Source of the DNA: CAWUKT01 sp963923035 | Lineage (GTDB): Bacteria; Bacteroidota; Bacteroidia; J057; JADKCL01 | Direction of reading: 5' to 3' | Assembly: GCA_963923035.1 (NCBI GenBank) | Contig: CAWUKT010000086.1 | Coordinates: 1-30,128, forward strand | DNA length: 30,128 nt | Part shown: one piece after another, positions 1 through 8,284 of the stretch | How positions within the stretch are numbered: position 1 is the first letter of the stretch | How the letters are laid out: each line of letters begins with the position of its first letter | Made by a program: the position numbers and the translations under genes | The notes under the pieces: model-generated | Seen by the model: only the letters and a program-made list of their open reading frames with translations | What the model was told of the DNA's origin: nothing | Database searches by the model: none

Positions 1-63
1 GTCCCCAACCGCGCCGCCGCGGTCCCGCACCGCGTGAAGGCGGTCCCAGACCCCACCCCAATC
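1..63. repeat. Short 21-nt tandem repeat, three units, cut by the window edge
   Basis: GTCCC occurs at 1-5, 22-26 and 43-47, exactly 21 nt apart. The first two units agree at about 14 of 21 positions (shared blocks GTCCC, ACCGCG and GCG); the third is more diverged. The stretch is very C-rich and lies in a non-coding region. The array probably continues to the left of the window. The period equals that of the large array at 29632-30035, although the unit sequence differs. Confidence 0.55.
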
Positions 64-297
64 CCCATCTCCTCCCTCTCAACCCCCTTTCCGAAAAAAA
101 AGCACATAAATGTTCCTCATTACCTTAAAGATGTCATTGGAGAGACGATATCCTTGCATACCGAGAGACTCCGGCACCATGCCCGAAGGAGTCCATGCCT
201 TTTGATCTTAATCAACTTCTAATTTTTCTTTCACCTTCAAACGAACCGGGAGGAGCAAACTGTCCTTCCATATATTTTTCAAACACAACGAACCCGT
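64..297. other. Intergenic leader before the haloperoxidase gene
   Basis: No credible gene is seen here. The first part is pyrimidine-rich and the rest is AT-rich, as expected of a promoter/leader. A loose inverted repeat, GACTCC (167-172) with GGAGTC (188-193), is present. TATTTTTC at 273-280 matches 7 of 8 positions of the Bacteroidota -7 box TAnnTTTG, but no convincing -33 TTTG lies at the right distance, so no promoter is called. Confidence 0.4.
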
Positions 298-2223
298 ATG
301 AAAACAAGACAGAACCTGGCGGAAAGCGTTCGCCAGCAGGCCGCTGATTTGGCGGCCCGCCGCCCCCATCCCCGCCACCATGCGAATGGGGACGAACTTC
401 GCTACCGCCGCAATTATGAGAATCCCGAATTGCCAAACAATGGCAAGGGCTTGGCTTCCTACATCGCCAACTATACCAAGGGATTGCCCCACCACGAAAA
501 GAGTGGTTGGCTGTTGGACCCGCGCCATTTCGCGCAGTTTGTCCAGGCCATGGACCAGAGTGATGCGAGCATTATCGACGACCTGCCCCTGGGACCGTTG
601 AACTACGATCCCAAGGCCCCCGTCTGGCAGTCGAACATGGCCAAAGACGTCGACAACCCGGTCTCCAATTCGGGCAAAGGGGCCCAGTTGCGGGCCTGGG
701 AGTCCATGTCGGCCGGGAAGGCATTCGATCTGGAAGGTCCTGATGCCCAGGCCGAGACCATGCCGCCCGCTCCCGAGTTGTGCAGCGAGGAAATGGCCGC
801 CGAGATGACCGAGGTGTATATGCAAGCCCTCCTCCGGGATGTGCCTTTTGAAGACATTCCCCAGTACGCCCAGAAGTACTCCGTGGCGGACTATATCCAG
901 GACTTCAAGGCGCCGCTCCTGGGACCGGTCACGAAACCCGGGCAAATCAACCTGATCAAGCTCTTCCGGGAGCTGCCCTGGTTCAAGCGCAAGCCCGAAT
1001 GCGAGTTGACGCCGGCCGAGTGCAAGCGCCAACGGACGATCAATCGGCGGACCCTGTTTCGGGGGATTACCCCCGGCGATGACATTGGGCCCTATATCAG
1101 CCAGTTCCTGCTGATCGGCAATGGTGCCCTGGGCGGCGGCTTTGACCTGAGCCAGGGACTCATCCAATATGGCGGTGTGACCATTGACCAGCGGGGCCGG
1201 GCGGCCTTGCCGGTGGATTTCATGACGACCTGGGAACAGTTCATCGATGTCCAGAACGCGGCCGACCTGACGGGCCTGGAGCCCTATGTTGCGACGCCGA
1301 AGGATGTCTCGAACACCCGCAAAGGGTACAAGTTCATCACGACCCCGCGGGATTTGTCGACCTATGTCCACTACGACGCGCTGTACGAGGCCTACCTGAA
1401 TGCCTGCCTGATCATGCTGGGAATGGGCGTGCCCTTCGATCCGGGCATTCCCTTCGGCGACATCAACAGCCGGGACAAACAGCAGGGCTTTGCCACGTTT
1501 GGCGGTCCGCATATCCTGAGCCTGGTGACGGAAGTGGCCACCCGCGCCCTGAAGGCGGTCCGCTTCCAGAAGTTCAATGTTCACCGTCGCTTGCGGCCGG
1601 AAGCGGTGGGCGGGTTGATCGACCGGTACCTGACCGATGGTCAGGATGAAAAGCACATTGCGCCGCTGGTCAAGCAAATTCCGCAGCCAATCCTTGAGCA
1701 GATCCGGGAATTGAACGGCTACGAAAACCTTCGGACCGATCGGAAAGGCGACGCCTCTGCTTCCGGCAAGCGCTACCTGCTGCCGATGGCCTTCCCGGAG
1801 GGATCGCCGATGCACCCGAGCTACGGCGCGGGCCACGCGACCGTGGCCGGGGCCTGTGTCACCATCCTGAAGGCATGGTTTGACCATGGCTACCAGCTTT
1901 GCCGGGACAACAAGGGCTTTGCCTATGTGCCTGTCGATAAGGGACAGATCCTGGCGGACCGGGCCAAGAACTACAAGCACCCCAAGACCGGCCAGACGGT
2001 CGAGGATTGCCCGCTGACGATCGAAGGCGAACTGAACAAGCTCGCTTCCAACATCAGCATTGGCCGGGACTGGGCCGGAGTGCACTACTTCAGCGATTAT
2101 ATCGAGTCCATTTGCCTGGGTGAGCAGATCGCCCTCGGCATTCTGGAGGAACAAAAGTTGACCTACGGAGAGAATTTTTCCATGACGATTCCCCTCTTCG
2201 ACGGTTCGGTAGTTCGTATCTAA
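298..2223 (+). CDS. Vanadium-dependent haloperoxidase, algal bromoperoxidase type
   Basis: This 641-residue protein belongs to the vanadium haloperoxidase/PAP2 superfamily, which uses vanadate and hydrogen peroxide to oxidise halides. The vanadate pocket is readable: Lys425 and Arg433 in KFNVHRRLRPEA, Gly512 and the acid-base His513 in HPSYGAGHA, then Arg590 and the vanadate-linking His596 in GRDWAGVH. The K-R spacing (8) and R-H spacing (6) equal those of Ascophyllum bromoperoxidase (Lys341/Arg349, Arg480/His486). The pocket serine before Gly is Ala511 here. Length and the RRLRPEA motif fit the algal-type clade better than the fungal chloroperoxidases. No signal peptide is visible, so the enzyme is probably cytoplasmic or leaves by an unknown route. 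The gene stands alone and is followed by a terminator. Family assignment is firm; halide preference cannot be read from sequence. Confidence 0.93.
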   Translation: MKTRQNLAESVRQQAADLAARRPHPRHHANGDELRYRRNYENPELPNNGKGLASYIANYTKGLPHHEKSGWLLDPRHFAQFVQAMDQSDASIIDDLPLGPLNYDPKAPVWQSNMAKDVDNPVSNSGKGAQLRAWESMSAGKAFDLEGPDAQAETMPPAPELCSEEMAAEMTEVYMQALLRDVPFEDIPQYAQKYSVADYIQDFKAPLLGPVTKPGQINLIKLFRELPWFKRKPECELTPAECKRQRTINRRTLFRGITPGDDIGPYISQFLLIGNGALGGGFDLSQGLIQYGGVTIDQRGRAALPVDFMTTWEQFIDVQNAADLTGLEPYVATPKDVSNTRKGYKFITTPRDLSTYVHYDALYEAYLNACLIMLGMGVPFDPGIPFGDINSRDKQQGFATFGGPHILSLVTEVATRALKAVRFQKFNVHRRLRPEAVGGLIDRYLTDGQDEKHIAPLVKQIPQPILEQIRELNGYENLRTDRKGDASASGKRYLLPMAFPEGSPMHPSYGAGHATVAGACVTILKAWFDHGYQLCRDNKGFAYVPVDKGQILADRAKNYKHPKTGQTVEDCPLTIEGELNKLASNISIGRDWAGVHYFSDYIESICLGEQIALGILEEQKLTYGENFSMTIPLFDGSVVRI

Positions 2224-2243
2224 CGGGAATCTCTGGATTTTCG

Positions 2244-2276
2244 GGAGGAGTCCTCGCATTGGGGGCTCCTTTTTTC
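2244..2276 (+). terminator. Rho-independent terminator after the haloperoxidase gene
   Basis: AGGAGTCC (from 2246) pairs with GGGGCTCCT (ending at 2270), with one bulge, and six T residues follow (2270-2275). It lies 20 nt after the stop codon. Confidence 0.75.
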
Positions 2277-2410
2277 ATTTCCCCGAGGCAAAAAACAATT
2301 TCCCTTTCGTCTCATCGTACTGAAAACATACCACATCGGGCCGGTTGCTTTTCTTTGTCCACAATTCGGGGAGCCAAACGATTTGATTCTAAGGCAGGGG
2401 CTCCTTATTC

Positions 2411-3718
2411 TTGCGTATCCTAAATGAATCCAGCGTGAAAAAGTATTCCATCATCGGCGCACTCCTCATTGCCCTGGGAGCAGTGGCTGTGATCTTTATG
2501 ACCGAGGGCAGTGTAGAGGACAAATTGAAAGAGGGGATGGAGGATCTGGCGGCCAGCATGGTGCCGGAAGCCCGCGAAGAATACGGCATTGAAGTCGACG
2601 ATTTCTATGTCTGCACCGAAAGAATCCGCCCCAATGAGAATCTGAGTACGATTCTTTCCCGCTACGACCTGCCCTACGAGGTGATCCACGAGGTCGCCGA
2701 CAAATCCAAAAACGTCTTCGATGTCCGCAACCTCCGCGTCGGCAAGTCCTATTGCATCATGCGTTCCACGGACTCCACCGAGCAGGTCCGCTATTTCATT
2801 TACGAACAAGACCCGGTCAACTACGTCGTCTACGACTTCAGCGATACCATCGACGTGTACAAGGGCCGGAAGCCCACCTACACGCGTTCCCGCCAGGGCT
2901 CCGGCATCATCAACAGCTCCCTGTGGCAGACCCTGACCGAGAACGACCTCGATCCCAATATGGCCGTTCGCCTGTCAGAAATCTTTGCCTGGTCCATCGA
3001 CTTTTACCGCATCCACAAGGGCGACCGCTTCAAGATTTTGTTCGATGAGACCTATGTCGAGGGCGAACGGATTGGAGTGGGAGAAATCGCCGGGGTCTGG
3101 TTCCAACACCAGGGCCGCGATTATTACGGCTACAAATACGCGATTGACGATACCACCACCGACTACTTTGACGAGAATGGCAATTCGCTCCGTAAGGCCT
3201 TCCTGAAAGCGCCGCTGGAGTTCCGTCGGATATCTTCCCGGTTCAACCGGCGTCGGTTCCACCCGGTCCTGAAGCGCCGCCGGCCCCACCTGGGGACGGA
3301 CTACGCGGCTCCGACCGGCACGCCGGTCTGGTCCATTGGCGACGGCACCGTCGTCAAGCGGGCCTATAACCGGGGCGCTGGCAACCACATCGAAATTCGC
3401 CACAACGGCACCTATTCCACCCGCTACCTCCATCTCTCCAAATTCGCTGCGGGCCTCACCCAGGGCGGACGCGTCAAGCAGGGAGAAATCATCGGGTATG
3501 TGGGAACCACCGGCCTTTCCACCGGCCCGCACCTCCACTTTGAGATGATCAAGAATGGCGGCCACGTCGATGCCATGCAGGAAGATATTCCCCCGGGCGA
3601 TCCGGTCCCCGAGGAATGCCGCCCGTCGTTTGAGCAGATCCGCGACCAGCTCACCCGCCAACTCAATGTCATCCCCATCAGCGAAGGCGCTCCCCAGGGC
3701 ACCGAAGAGGATTCCTGA
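2411..3718 (+). CDS. M23 family (LytM-type) metallopeptidase, membrane-anchored
   Basis: This is a peptidoglycan endopeptidase-like protein of up to 435 residues. An N-terminal hydrophobic segment (about residues 12-30, KKYSIIGALLIALGAVAVIF) anchors or exports it. The middle region resembles the LysM-like linker common in these proteins. The C-terminal LytM domain is complete: His293 and Asp297 in HLGTD, His341 in RYLHLS, and His374/His376 in GPHLHFE, so zinc binding and activity are expected. The start is uncertain. No ATG is in frame; TTG at 2411 or GTG at 2435 (giving MKKYSIIG..., the better signal-anchor) are the options. It is followed after 5 nt by a VOC-family gene and probably shares its transcript. 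Likely role: cell-wall remodelling in the periplasm. Confidence 0.9.
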   Translation: MRILNESSVKKYSIIGALLIALGAVAVIFMTEGSVEDKLKEGMEDLAASMVPEAREEYGIEVDDFYVCTERIRPNENLSTILSRYDLPYEVIHEVADKSKNVFDVRNLRVGKSYCIMRSTDSTEQVRYFIYEQDPVNYVVYDFSDTIDVYKGRKPTYTRSRQGSGIINSSLWQTLTENDLDPNMAVRLSEIFAWSIDFYRIHKGDRFKILFDETYVEGERIGVGEIAGVWFQHQGRDYYGYKYAIDDTTTDYFDENGNSLRKAFLKAPLEFRRISSRFNRRRFHPVLKRRRPHLGTDYAAPTGTPVWSIGDGTVVKRAYNRGAGNHIEIRHNGTYSTRYLHLSKFAAGLTQGGRVKQGEIIGYVGTTGLSTGPHLHFEMIKNGGHVDAMQEDIPPGDPVPEECRPSFEQIRDQLTRQLNVIPISEGAPQGTEEDS

Positions 3719-3723
3719 GCGGT

Positions 3724-4104
3724 ATGGACCTCAACCAAGTCACAGTCCCCACCACCGACGTCGAGCGCTCGGTGGCCTTCTACCAGCAATTGGGCCTGCA
3801 CCTGATTGTGAAATCACCGCACTACGCCCGCTTCGAGTGTTTGCCGGGCGGCAGTACTTTCTCCGTCCACCTGGCGGAAGAATTGCCGACTGGAGCCGGG
3901 GTAAAGGTCTATTTTGAGCGGGAGGATGTGGATGAATACGTGGCGGGCTTGGTGGAAAAGGGAATTGAGTTCGAGGAACTTCCGAATGATAAGCGCTGGG
4001 AATGGCGGGAAGCCCATTTGTCCGACCCCGATGGCAATCACCTCGTGGTTTACCGGGCGGGCAAAGTCCGGCGCTATCCCGATTGGCGGATTCCGGGGAG
4101 TTGA
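3724..4104 (+). CDS. VOC-family (glyoxalase/bleomycin-resistance fold) protein
   Basis: This small protein (126 residues) has the paired beta-alpha-beta-beta-beta units of the vicinal oxygen chelate superfamily. The family pattern is visible: VTVPTTDVERSVAFYQQLGL at the start, and LSDPDGNHLVVYRAG at the end. It ends in RRYPDWRIPGS. Members act as glyoxalases, dioxygenases or resistance proteins, and the substrate cannot be predicted here. The start lies 5 nt after the M23 stop, so the two are probably co-transcribed. Its TGA stop (4102-4104) directly abuts the stop of the convergent radical SAM gene (4105-4107), leaving no room for a terminator. Confidence 0.85.
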   Translation: MDLNQVTVPTTDVERSVAFYQQLGLHLIVKSPHYARFECLPGGSTFSVHLAEELPTGAGVKVYFEREDVDEYVAGLVEKGIEFEELPNDKRWEWREAHLSDPDGNHLVVYRAGKVRRYPDWRIPGS

Positions 4105-5130
4105 TCAGCTAAAGACCTTGGTACCCTCCGTGCAATTGGTGCAAATATCGATGGATTGGCGATTTTGCAGCACCTGGCCCCTGAATTCACGGTAGGGAGC
4201 ACTGTCCCAAATGGCTTTGAATTCCGTTTCCCCCAATTTCCCCATCACATACTGCGCATCCTTGTCAAAGCAGCAGGGCAGCACCCGTCCGTCCCAGGTA
4301 ATCTCCGCGCCCATCCACAGCTTCCAACACTGGTTCTTCAGCTTGTTCTTCAGTCTGTATTTCCCGTCAGTCCCTTTTTTATACCTCGAATAGCGCTCAT
4401 TCTTTGGGATCAGCGGGCTTCCGTCTTCGAAGTCGTAGATCTGCGCCGTCTTGAAGACCACTTTGTCCACCCCCAATTCCGTCCCCATTTCCTGAATCGC
4501 CTCCAACTCGTGTTCATTCGGCCCGACCACCAAAAACTGAAGGATGATATGGGGCGTGGAGGCCTGTAACCGTTCGCGGGCTTCGACCAGGTTGCGGACG
4601 CCCTGCCGGACCTTCTCCAAATTGCCGCCGACCCGGTACTGCTCGTAGGTCGCTTGGGTGGCGCCGTCGATGGACACGACGACCTCGTGGATGCCGGATT
4701 GGACCGTGCGTTCGGCGTTTTGGGGAGTGAGGTAATGGGCGTTGGTGGAGGTGGCGGTATAAATCCCTCGCTGGGCGGCGTGGGCGGCCATGTCGAGGAA
4801 ATCGGGATTCAAATAGGGTTCGCCCTGGAAATAGAGGAGGAGGTAAACGAGGTGGTCCTGCAATTGGTCCACCATCTCCTGAAAGGACTTCAGTTGCAGC
4901 ATGCCGGTCGGCCGGGTGAATGAACGGAGGCCCGAGGGACATTCCGGACAGCGGAGGTTGCAGGAAGTGGTCGGTTCCATGCCCACCTTGGTGGGCATGC
5001 CCCAGTGAACCGGGCGCCCCAGGAGTCGGCTGAGGTGAAAGGACAGGTACAAACGCCCGAAATTCGCCACTTTCCGAAAGGTCAGGGTCCGAAGCAACAG
5101 GGGGAATTTCTTGACGCGCACAGTCCTCAT
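4105..5130 (-). CDS. Radical SAM protein with SPASM-like C-terminus
   Basis: The product is a 341-residue radical SAM enzyme. Cys57, Cys61 and Cys64 in SCNLRCPECPSG form the CxxxCxxC motif that binds the SAM-cleaving 4Fe-4S cluster. The C-terminal quarter has further cysteines in CWKLWMGAEITWDGRVLPCC and a closing DICTNC, typical of a SPASM/twitch domain carrying auxiliary clusters. Such proteins modify peptides or small molecules; no partner peptide gene is seen nearby, so the substrate is unknown. ATG at 5130 (MRTVRVKKFP...) was chosen because the open frame upstream of it is low in recognisable protein features and no homology-like sequence precedes it. The gene is divergent from the SprB-repeat gene across a 179-bp spacer. 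Confidence 0.88.
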   Translation of the reverse strand: MRTVRVKKFPLLLRTLTFRKVANFGRLYLSFHLSRLLGRPVHWGMPTKVGMEPTTSCNLRCPECPSGLRSFTRPTGMLQLKSFQEMVDQLQDHLVYLLLYFQGEPYLNPDFLDMAAHAAQRGIYTATSTNAHYLTPQNAERTVQSGIHEVVVSIDGATQATYEQYRVGGNLEKVRQGVRNLVEARERLQASTPHIILQFLVVGPNEHELEAIQEMGTELGVDKVVFKTAQIYDFEDGSPLIPKNERYSRYKKGTDGKYRLKNKLKNQCWKLWMGAEITWDGRVLPCCFDKDAQYVMGKLGETEFKAIWDSAPYREFRGQVLQNRQSIDICTNCTEGTKVFS

Positions 5131-5309
5131 GAACCGGAAAAATAAAGCAGCGAATCGGTTTGGACAAGTGGAAGGAGGGGAGGGAAGTAAAAGTTGACGG
5201 AGAATCAGAGACAAATTGACGGAAAAAATGACACCAGACGAGGAAAGTCGCCGGGAAAAAGGATATTTGAGGAACTGTCCCGATTGTAGACAGTTGTCCA
5301 TAGACACCG
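5131..5309. promoter_or_regulatory. Divergent intergenic region with direct and inverted repeats
   Basis: This spacer must hold the promoters for the radical SAM gene (minus) and the SprB-repeat gene (plus). TTGACGGA occurs twice, at 5194-5201 and 5216-5223, 22 nt apart. AACTGTC (5273-5279) and GACAGTT (5289-5295) form a 7-bp inverted repeat 15 nt before the plus-strand start. GATATTTG at 5262-5269 is a 7/8 match to TAnnTTTG without a clear -33 partner. Any of these could be an operator; none is proven. Confidence 0.35.
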
Positions 5310-7121
5310 ATGGTAAAAGAGTTGGATTTCGGCCTTGCTCGCCGCGCCCTGATCCAATGGGGCTTGGGAGCACTCCTGATGGGAGTGGCAGGAACCCTAT
5401 TTGCCCAACCATCCACTTCCGTCGCCGATTCCAGCGCCACGCCCTGTGACCTGACCTTCGAATACCAGTACCAGCCTCCCAATTGCGATGGCACCCAGGC
5501 CGCCTCGATTTCCTTTCAGGCGAAAGGCGGGACTCCGCCCTATGCCTATTCCATCGACGGCGGCAACCAATTTGATTCCCAAATCCGCTTTGCGGGGATT
5601 CGCTCCGGCAAAGAGCTCCGGCTCCTGGTCCGCGATTCCCAGGACTGCCAAAGCTCCGTGATTTCTTTCCGGGTGGAAGCCCCACGGTCAGTCGATTTCT
5701 CCGTGAAGTCCTTGCCGCCCACCTGCGATGATGGCGCCGATGGCCGCATTTCCGTGCAGGCCGCCAAATCCCCCGGCACCCTCGAATACACCATAGACGG
5801 CGGCTATTCCTTCCAGCCGGGAGCCCTGTTCAAGGACCTCCCGGCCGGGTTTTACCAGGTGGGCGCCCGGATGTACGGATCGGATTGCCCCATTGAGCTG
5901 CAAGACGTGGAGCTCAAGGGAACCTCTCGCCTGGTGGCGGAACTGATGCCGCCTTCCGGCTACGAATGGGAGCTGAATTGCCCGGACAGCGAGGATGGCG
6001 CCCTCCGCGTCAAGATCACCGAGGGCACGCCGCCCTACCAATACCAATGGTCCACGGGGGGCGAGGACCCTACCTTAAAGAACCTGGCCCCTGGAGCCTA
6101 TCAGTTGACCCTGACCGATGCCCGGGGCTGCGTGACCGAGCTGGAGGCCACCTTGGATGCCCCCAAAGCCTTCGAGGTCGCGGTGCCCGATTGCCGGAGC
6201 CTGTACCGGGGTTACGGACAAGATACCTGCCTGGAGATCGGGGTGGACATTGAGGGAAATGGAAGCTATCAATACGAATGGAGCACCGGTGATCAAACGG
6301 CTTACGTGCAGGTTTGTCCCTCCAATTCGATGGTCTACGCTGTCCGCGTCACGAATGACCGGGGCTGTGTGGTCTGGCAAAATGTCCCGGTTAAGGTTGT
6401 CGATGTAGGCTGTGGAATGGGGAAAGTGTGGGTGAACCGGGAGGGAGAGGAAGCTTGTGTGGCGGATTCGTTGGTGAGCGGGAGAATGGAAGAGGGATGG
6501 TCCCTGGGCCAAATCGGGAGCGATCCTTGCTCCTCCGGAGGTGTTGGCAGGACGCCCGCCGTTTCCGCCGGCGGCTTTGGCGATGGGAACGAAGCCCTGC
6601 AATCTCAGCAACCGCTGTATGCCTCGGCCGATCCGGATCCCATTCGGATCGCGCCCATTCGGGAGGTGGTGACCCCGCTGGAAGACTTGCCCGCTTTCTT
6701 GCGGCCCAGTGGAGGCAGCCGGGTGGCCCGGCTGGATGGCTCCGCCGACATTGATCCCGAAGTGGTGGCCTCGTGGTATTTTGATACCGCTCCGGGGCTG
6801 CATCCCGTAGCCTTCGTTCCCGAGATGCCCTCCGCCGGAGGCCCTTCCGATGTCCTGGGCGGCCAATTTGATCCCTCCACCCGCATGGTCGACATCAAGA
6901 TCGACTGCAAAGACTGCGAGCCCTTCCAGAACCTGACCCTCGACATCCTCGACGGCGGCAACGATATTTTGCTGTATACCGGCCCCGTTTTCCTCATTCA
7001 AGGAAAAGGCGAAGTCCGTATCCCCCTCAGCGACGAGGTGGACAAAGACGGCCTGGTTCTCCGCGCTCGCGGAGAAGACAAGACCCTGATGGGCTTCATT
7101 CCGGGTCCTCCGGAAGGTTAA
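5310..7121 (+). CDS. Secreted SprB-repeat-containing protein
   Basis: The product is 603 residues with a signal peptide: a charged start (MVKELDFGLARRA), a hydrophobic core, then a cut near LFAQ/PS. Tandem Ig-like units follow, each starting with a cysteine-containing strand and carrying the SprB pattern (GGTPPYAYSIDGG, SPGTLEYTIDGGYSF, GTPPYQYQWSTGG). About three clear units span residues 35-290, plus a fourth diverged one rich in cysteine. SprB is the surface adhesin of gliding Bacteroidota and its repeats occur in many surface proteins. The last ~250 residues are not repeat-like and end in a beta-rich segment beginning FDPSTRMVDIKIDCKDCEPF. No canonical type IX sorting domain is recognisable there. 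A role in adhesion or binding is inference. The convergent mtnA ends 18 nt away. Confidence 0.85.
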   Translation: MVKELDFGLARRALIQWGLGALLMGVAGTLFAQPSTSVADSSATPCDLTFEYQYQPPNCDGTQAASISFQAKGGTPPYAYSIDGGNQFDSQIRFAGIRSGKELRLLVRDSQDCQSSVISFRVEAPRSVDFSVKSLPPTCDDGADGRISVQAAKSPGTLEYTIDGGYSFQPGALFKDLPAGFYQVGARMYGSDCPIELQDVELKGTSRLVAELMPPSGYEWELNCPDSEDGALRVKITEGTPPYQYQWSTGGEDPTLKNLAPGAYQLTLTDARGCVTELEATLDAPKAFEVAVPDCRSLYRGYGQDTCLEIGVDIEGNGSYQYEWSTGDQTAYVQVCPSNSMVYAVRVTNDRGCVVWQNVPVKVVDVGCGMGKVWVNREGEEACVADSLVSGRMEEGWSLGQIGSDPCSSGGVGRTPAVSAGGFGDGNEALQSQQPLYASADPDPIRIAPIREVVTPLEDLPAFLRPSGGSRVARLDGSADIDPEVVASWYFDTAPGLHPVAFVPEMPSAGGPSDVLGGQFDPSTRMVDIKIDCKDCEPFQNLTLDILDGGNDILLYTGPVFLIQGKGEVRIPLSDEVDKDGLVLRARGEDKTLMGFIPGPPEG

Positions 7122-7139
7122 CCAATCACCAGATTTGAA

Positions 7140-8252
7140 TTACGCAATCGGAGCGAATTCCGGGTAGAGTCCCGCAATTCCGCGTTCACTGGCGTCGCAG
7201 ATGCCGCGCTCGGTGATCAATCCCGTCACGAGACGGGAAGGTGTCACGTCGAAGCCATAGTTGATGGCCGGACTGTTCTCGGGCGTCAGCAATACCGAAC
7301 GGAGTTCCCCCCGGTATTTGCCCTGGATCAGGCGGACTTCATCGGGACTCCGCGTCTCGATGGGAATCTCCTTCAAGCCGTCGTACAGGGACCAATCGAA
7401 GGTACTTCCCGGCAGGGCCACGTAGAAGGGAACATCGTTGTCGTGGGCGGCGAGGGCCTTGAGGTAGGTGCCGATCTTGTTCGCGACGTCACCCGTACGG
7501 GTGGTCCGGTCGCTGCCGACGATGCACAGGTCCACCATGCCGTGTTGCATGAGGTGGCCGCCGGTATTGTCAGGGATGACGGTATGGGGAATGCCGTGTT
7601 GGCCGAGTTCCCAGGCCGTCAGGCGGGCACCCTGATTTCGGGGCCGGGTTTCATCGACCCAGATGTGAAGGGGAATGCCCTTGTCGTGGGCGAGGTACAT
7701 GGGAGCCGTCGCTGTTCCGTAGTCCACGGTGGCCAGCCAGCCCGCATTGCAGTGGGTGAGGATATTCAGTGGCTCTTGCTTCTCGGCGTAGAGCTTCTCC
7801 AGCATTTCCAGACCGTGTTCGCCAATTCGGCGGCAGGTGGCGGCATCTTCATCCGCGAGGCGGATGGCATTTTCCCGCAACCAAGCCGTTCGTTCGGGGC
7901 CCGAAGTGGAGTGGGAGAGGACCTTCAACTGTTGTTCGATGGCCCAAAACAGGTTGACAGCCGTCGGGCGGGTCTCCCGAAGGACCTGGGCGGCGGCCAG
8001 CAAACGGGCATCGTAATCGTCTTTCTTTTCGAAGGAGGCAGAGGCGAGGTACATGCCAAAAGCGGCGGTCACACCGATCAGGGGGGCTCCCCGAACGTGC
8101 ATTTCCCGGATGGCCTTCGCCGCATCCTGGAGGGTTTTTAGATTTTCGACCACAAACTCGTGGGGCAGGTGCCGTTGGTCGATGACCTGGACATGGCCAG
8201 ACGTCTCCTCATCTACCCAAATGCTTCTTTGGGGTTTTCCGTTGACTTCCAT
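7140..8252 (-). CDS. mtnA: S-methyl-5-thioribose-1-phosphate isomerase
   Basis: MtnA converts methylthioribose-1-phosphate to methylthioribulose-1-phosphate in the methionine salvage pathway, in the cytoplasm. The 370-residue length is normal for the family. Signature segments are MHVRGAPLIGVTAAFG (about residues 51-66), LTHCNAGWLATVDYGTA with catalytic Cys168, HIWVDETRPRNQGARLTAWEL, and IVGSDRTTRTGDVANKIGTY with catalytic Asp248. The related eIF2B-alpha/beta/delta proteins lack the Cys and Asp pair, so MtnA is the better call. No other salvage gene (mtnK, mtnB, mtnC, mtnD) lies in the window. It is the last gene of a minus-strand run with the SDR and M1-barrel genes, 32 nt after the SDR stop. 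Confidence 0.95.
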   Translation of the reverse strand: MEVNGKPQRSIWVDEETSGHVQVIDQRHLPHEFVVENLKTLQDAAKAIREMHVRGAPLIGVTAAFGMYLASASFEKKDDYDARLLAAAQVLRETRPTAVNLFWAIEQQLKVLSHSTSGPERTAWLRENAIRLADEDAATCRRIGEHGLEMLEKLYAEKQEPLNILTHCNAGWLATVDYGTATAPMYLAHDKGIPLHIWVDETRPRNQGARLTAWELGQHGIPHTVIPDNTGGHLMQHGMVDLCIVGSDRTTRTGDVANKIGTYLKALAAHDNDVPFYVALPGSTFDWSLYDGLKEIPIETRSPDEVRLIQGKYRGELRSVLLTPENSPAINYGFDVTPSRLVTGLITERGICDASERGIAGLYPEFAPIA

Positions 8253-8284
8253 GGGTTAATGTATAGCGCGTTGATGTTAAACTC

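Noticed and set aside
208..2259. 683-codon open frame antisense to the haloperoxidase gene
   Set aside because: The plus strand holds a complete, motif-verified enzyme; the antisense frame has no recognisable domain and arises from GC-rich codon usage.
5194..5223. Two TTGACGGA copies as sigma-70 -35 boxes
   Set aside because: Bacteroidota use TTTG/TAnnTTTG promoters, and no matching -10 element follows; kept only as a direct repeat.
5131..5685. N-terminal extension of the radical SAM protein upstream of 5130
   Set aside because: The extension overlaps the divergent SprB-repeat gene and its signal peptide, and it lacks protein-like features; ATG at 5130 gives a normal-length protein.
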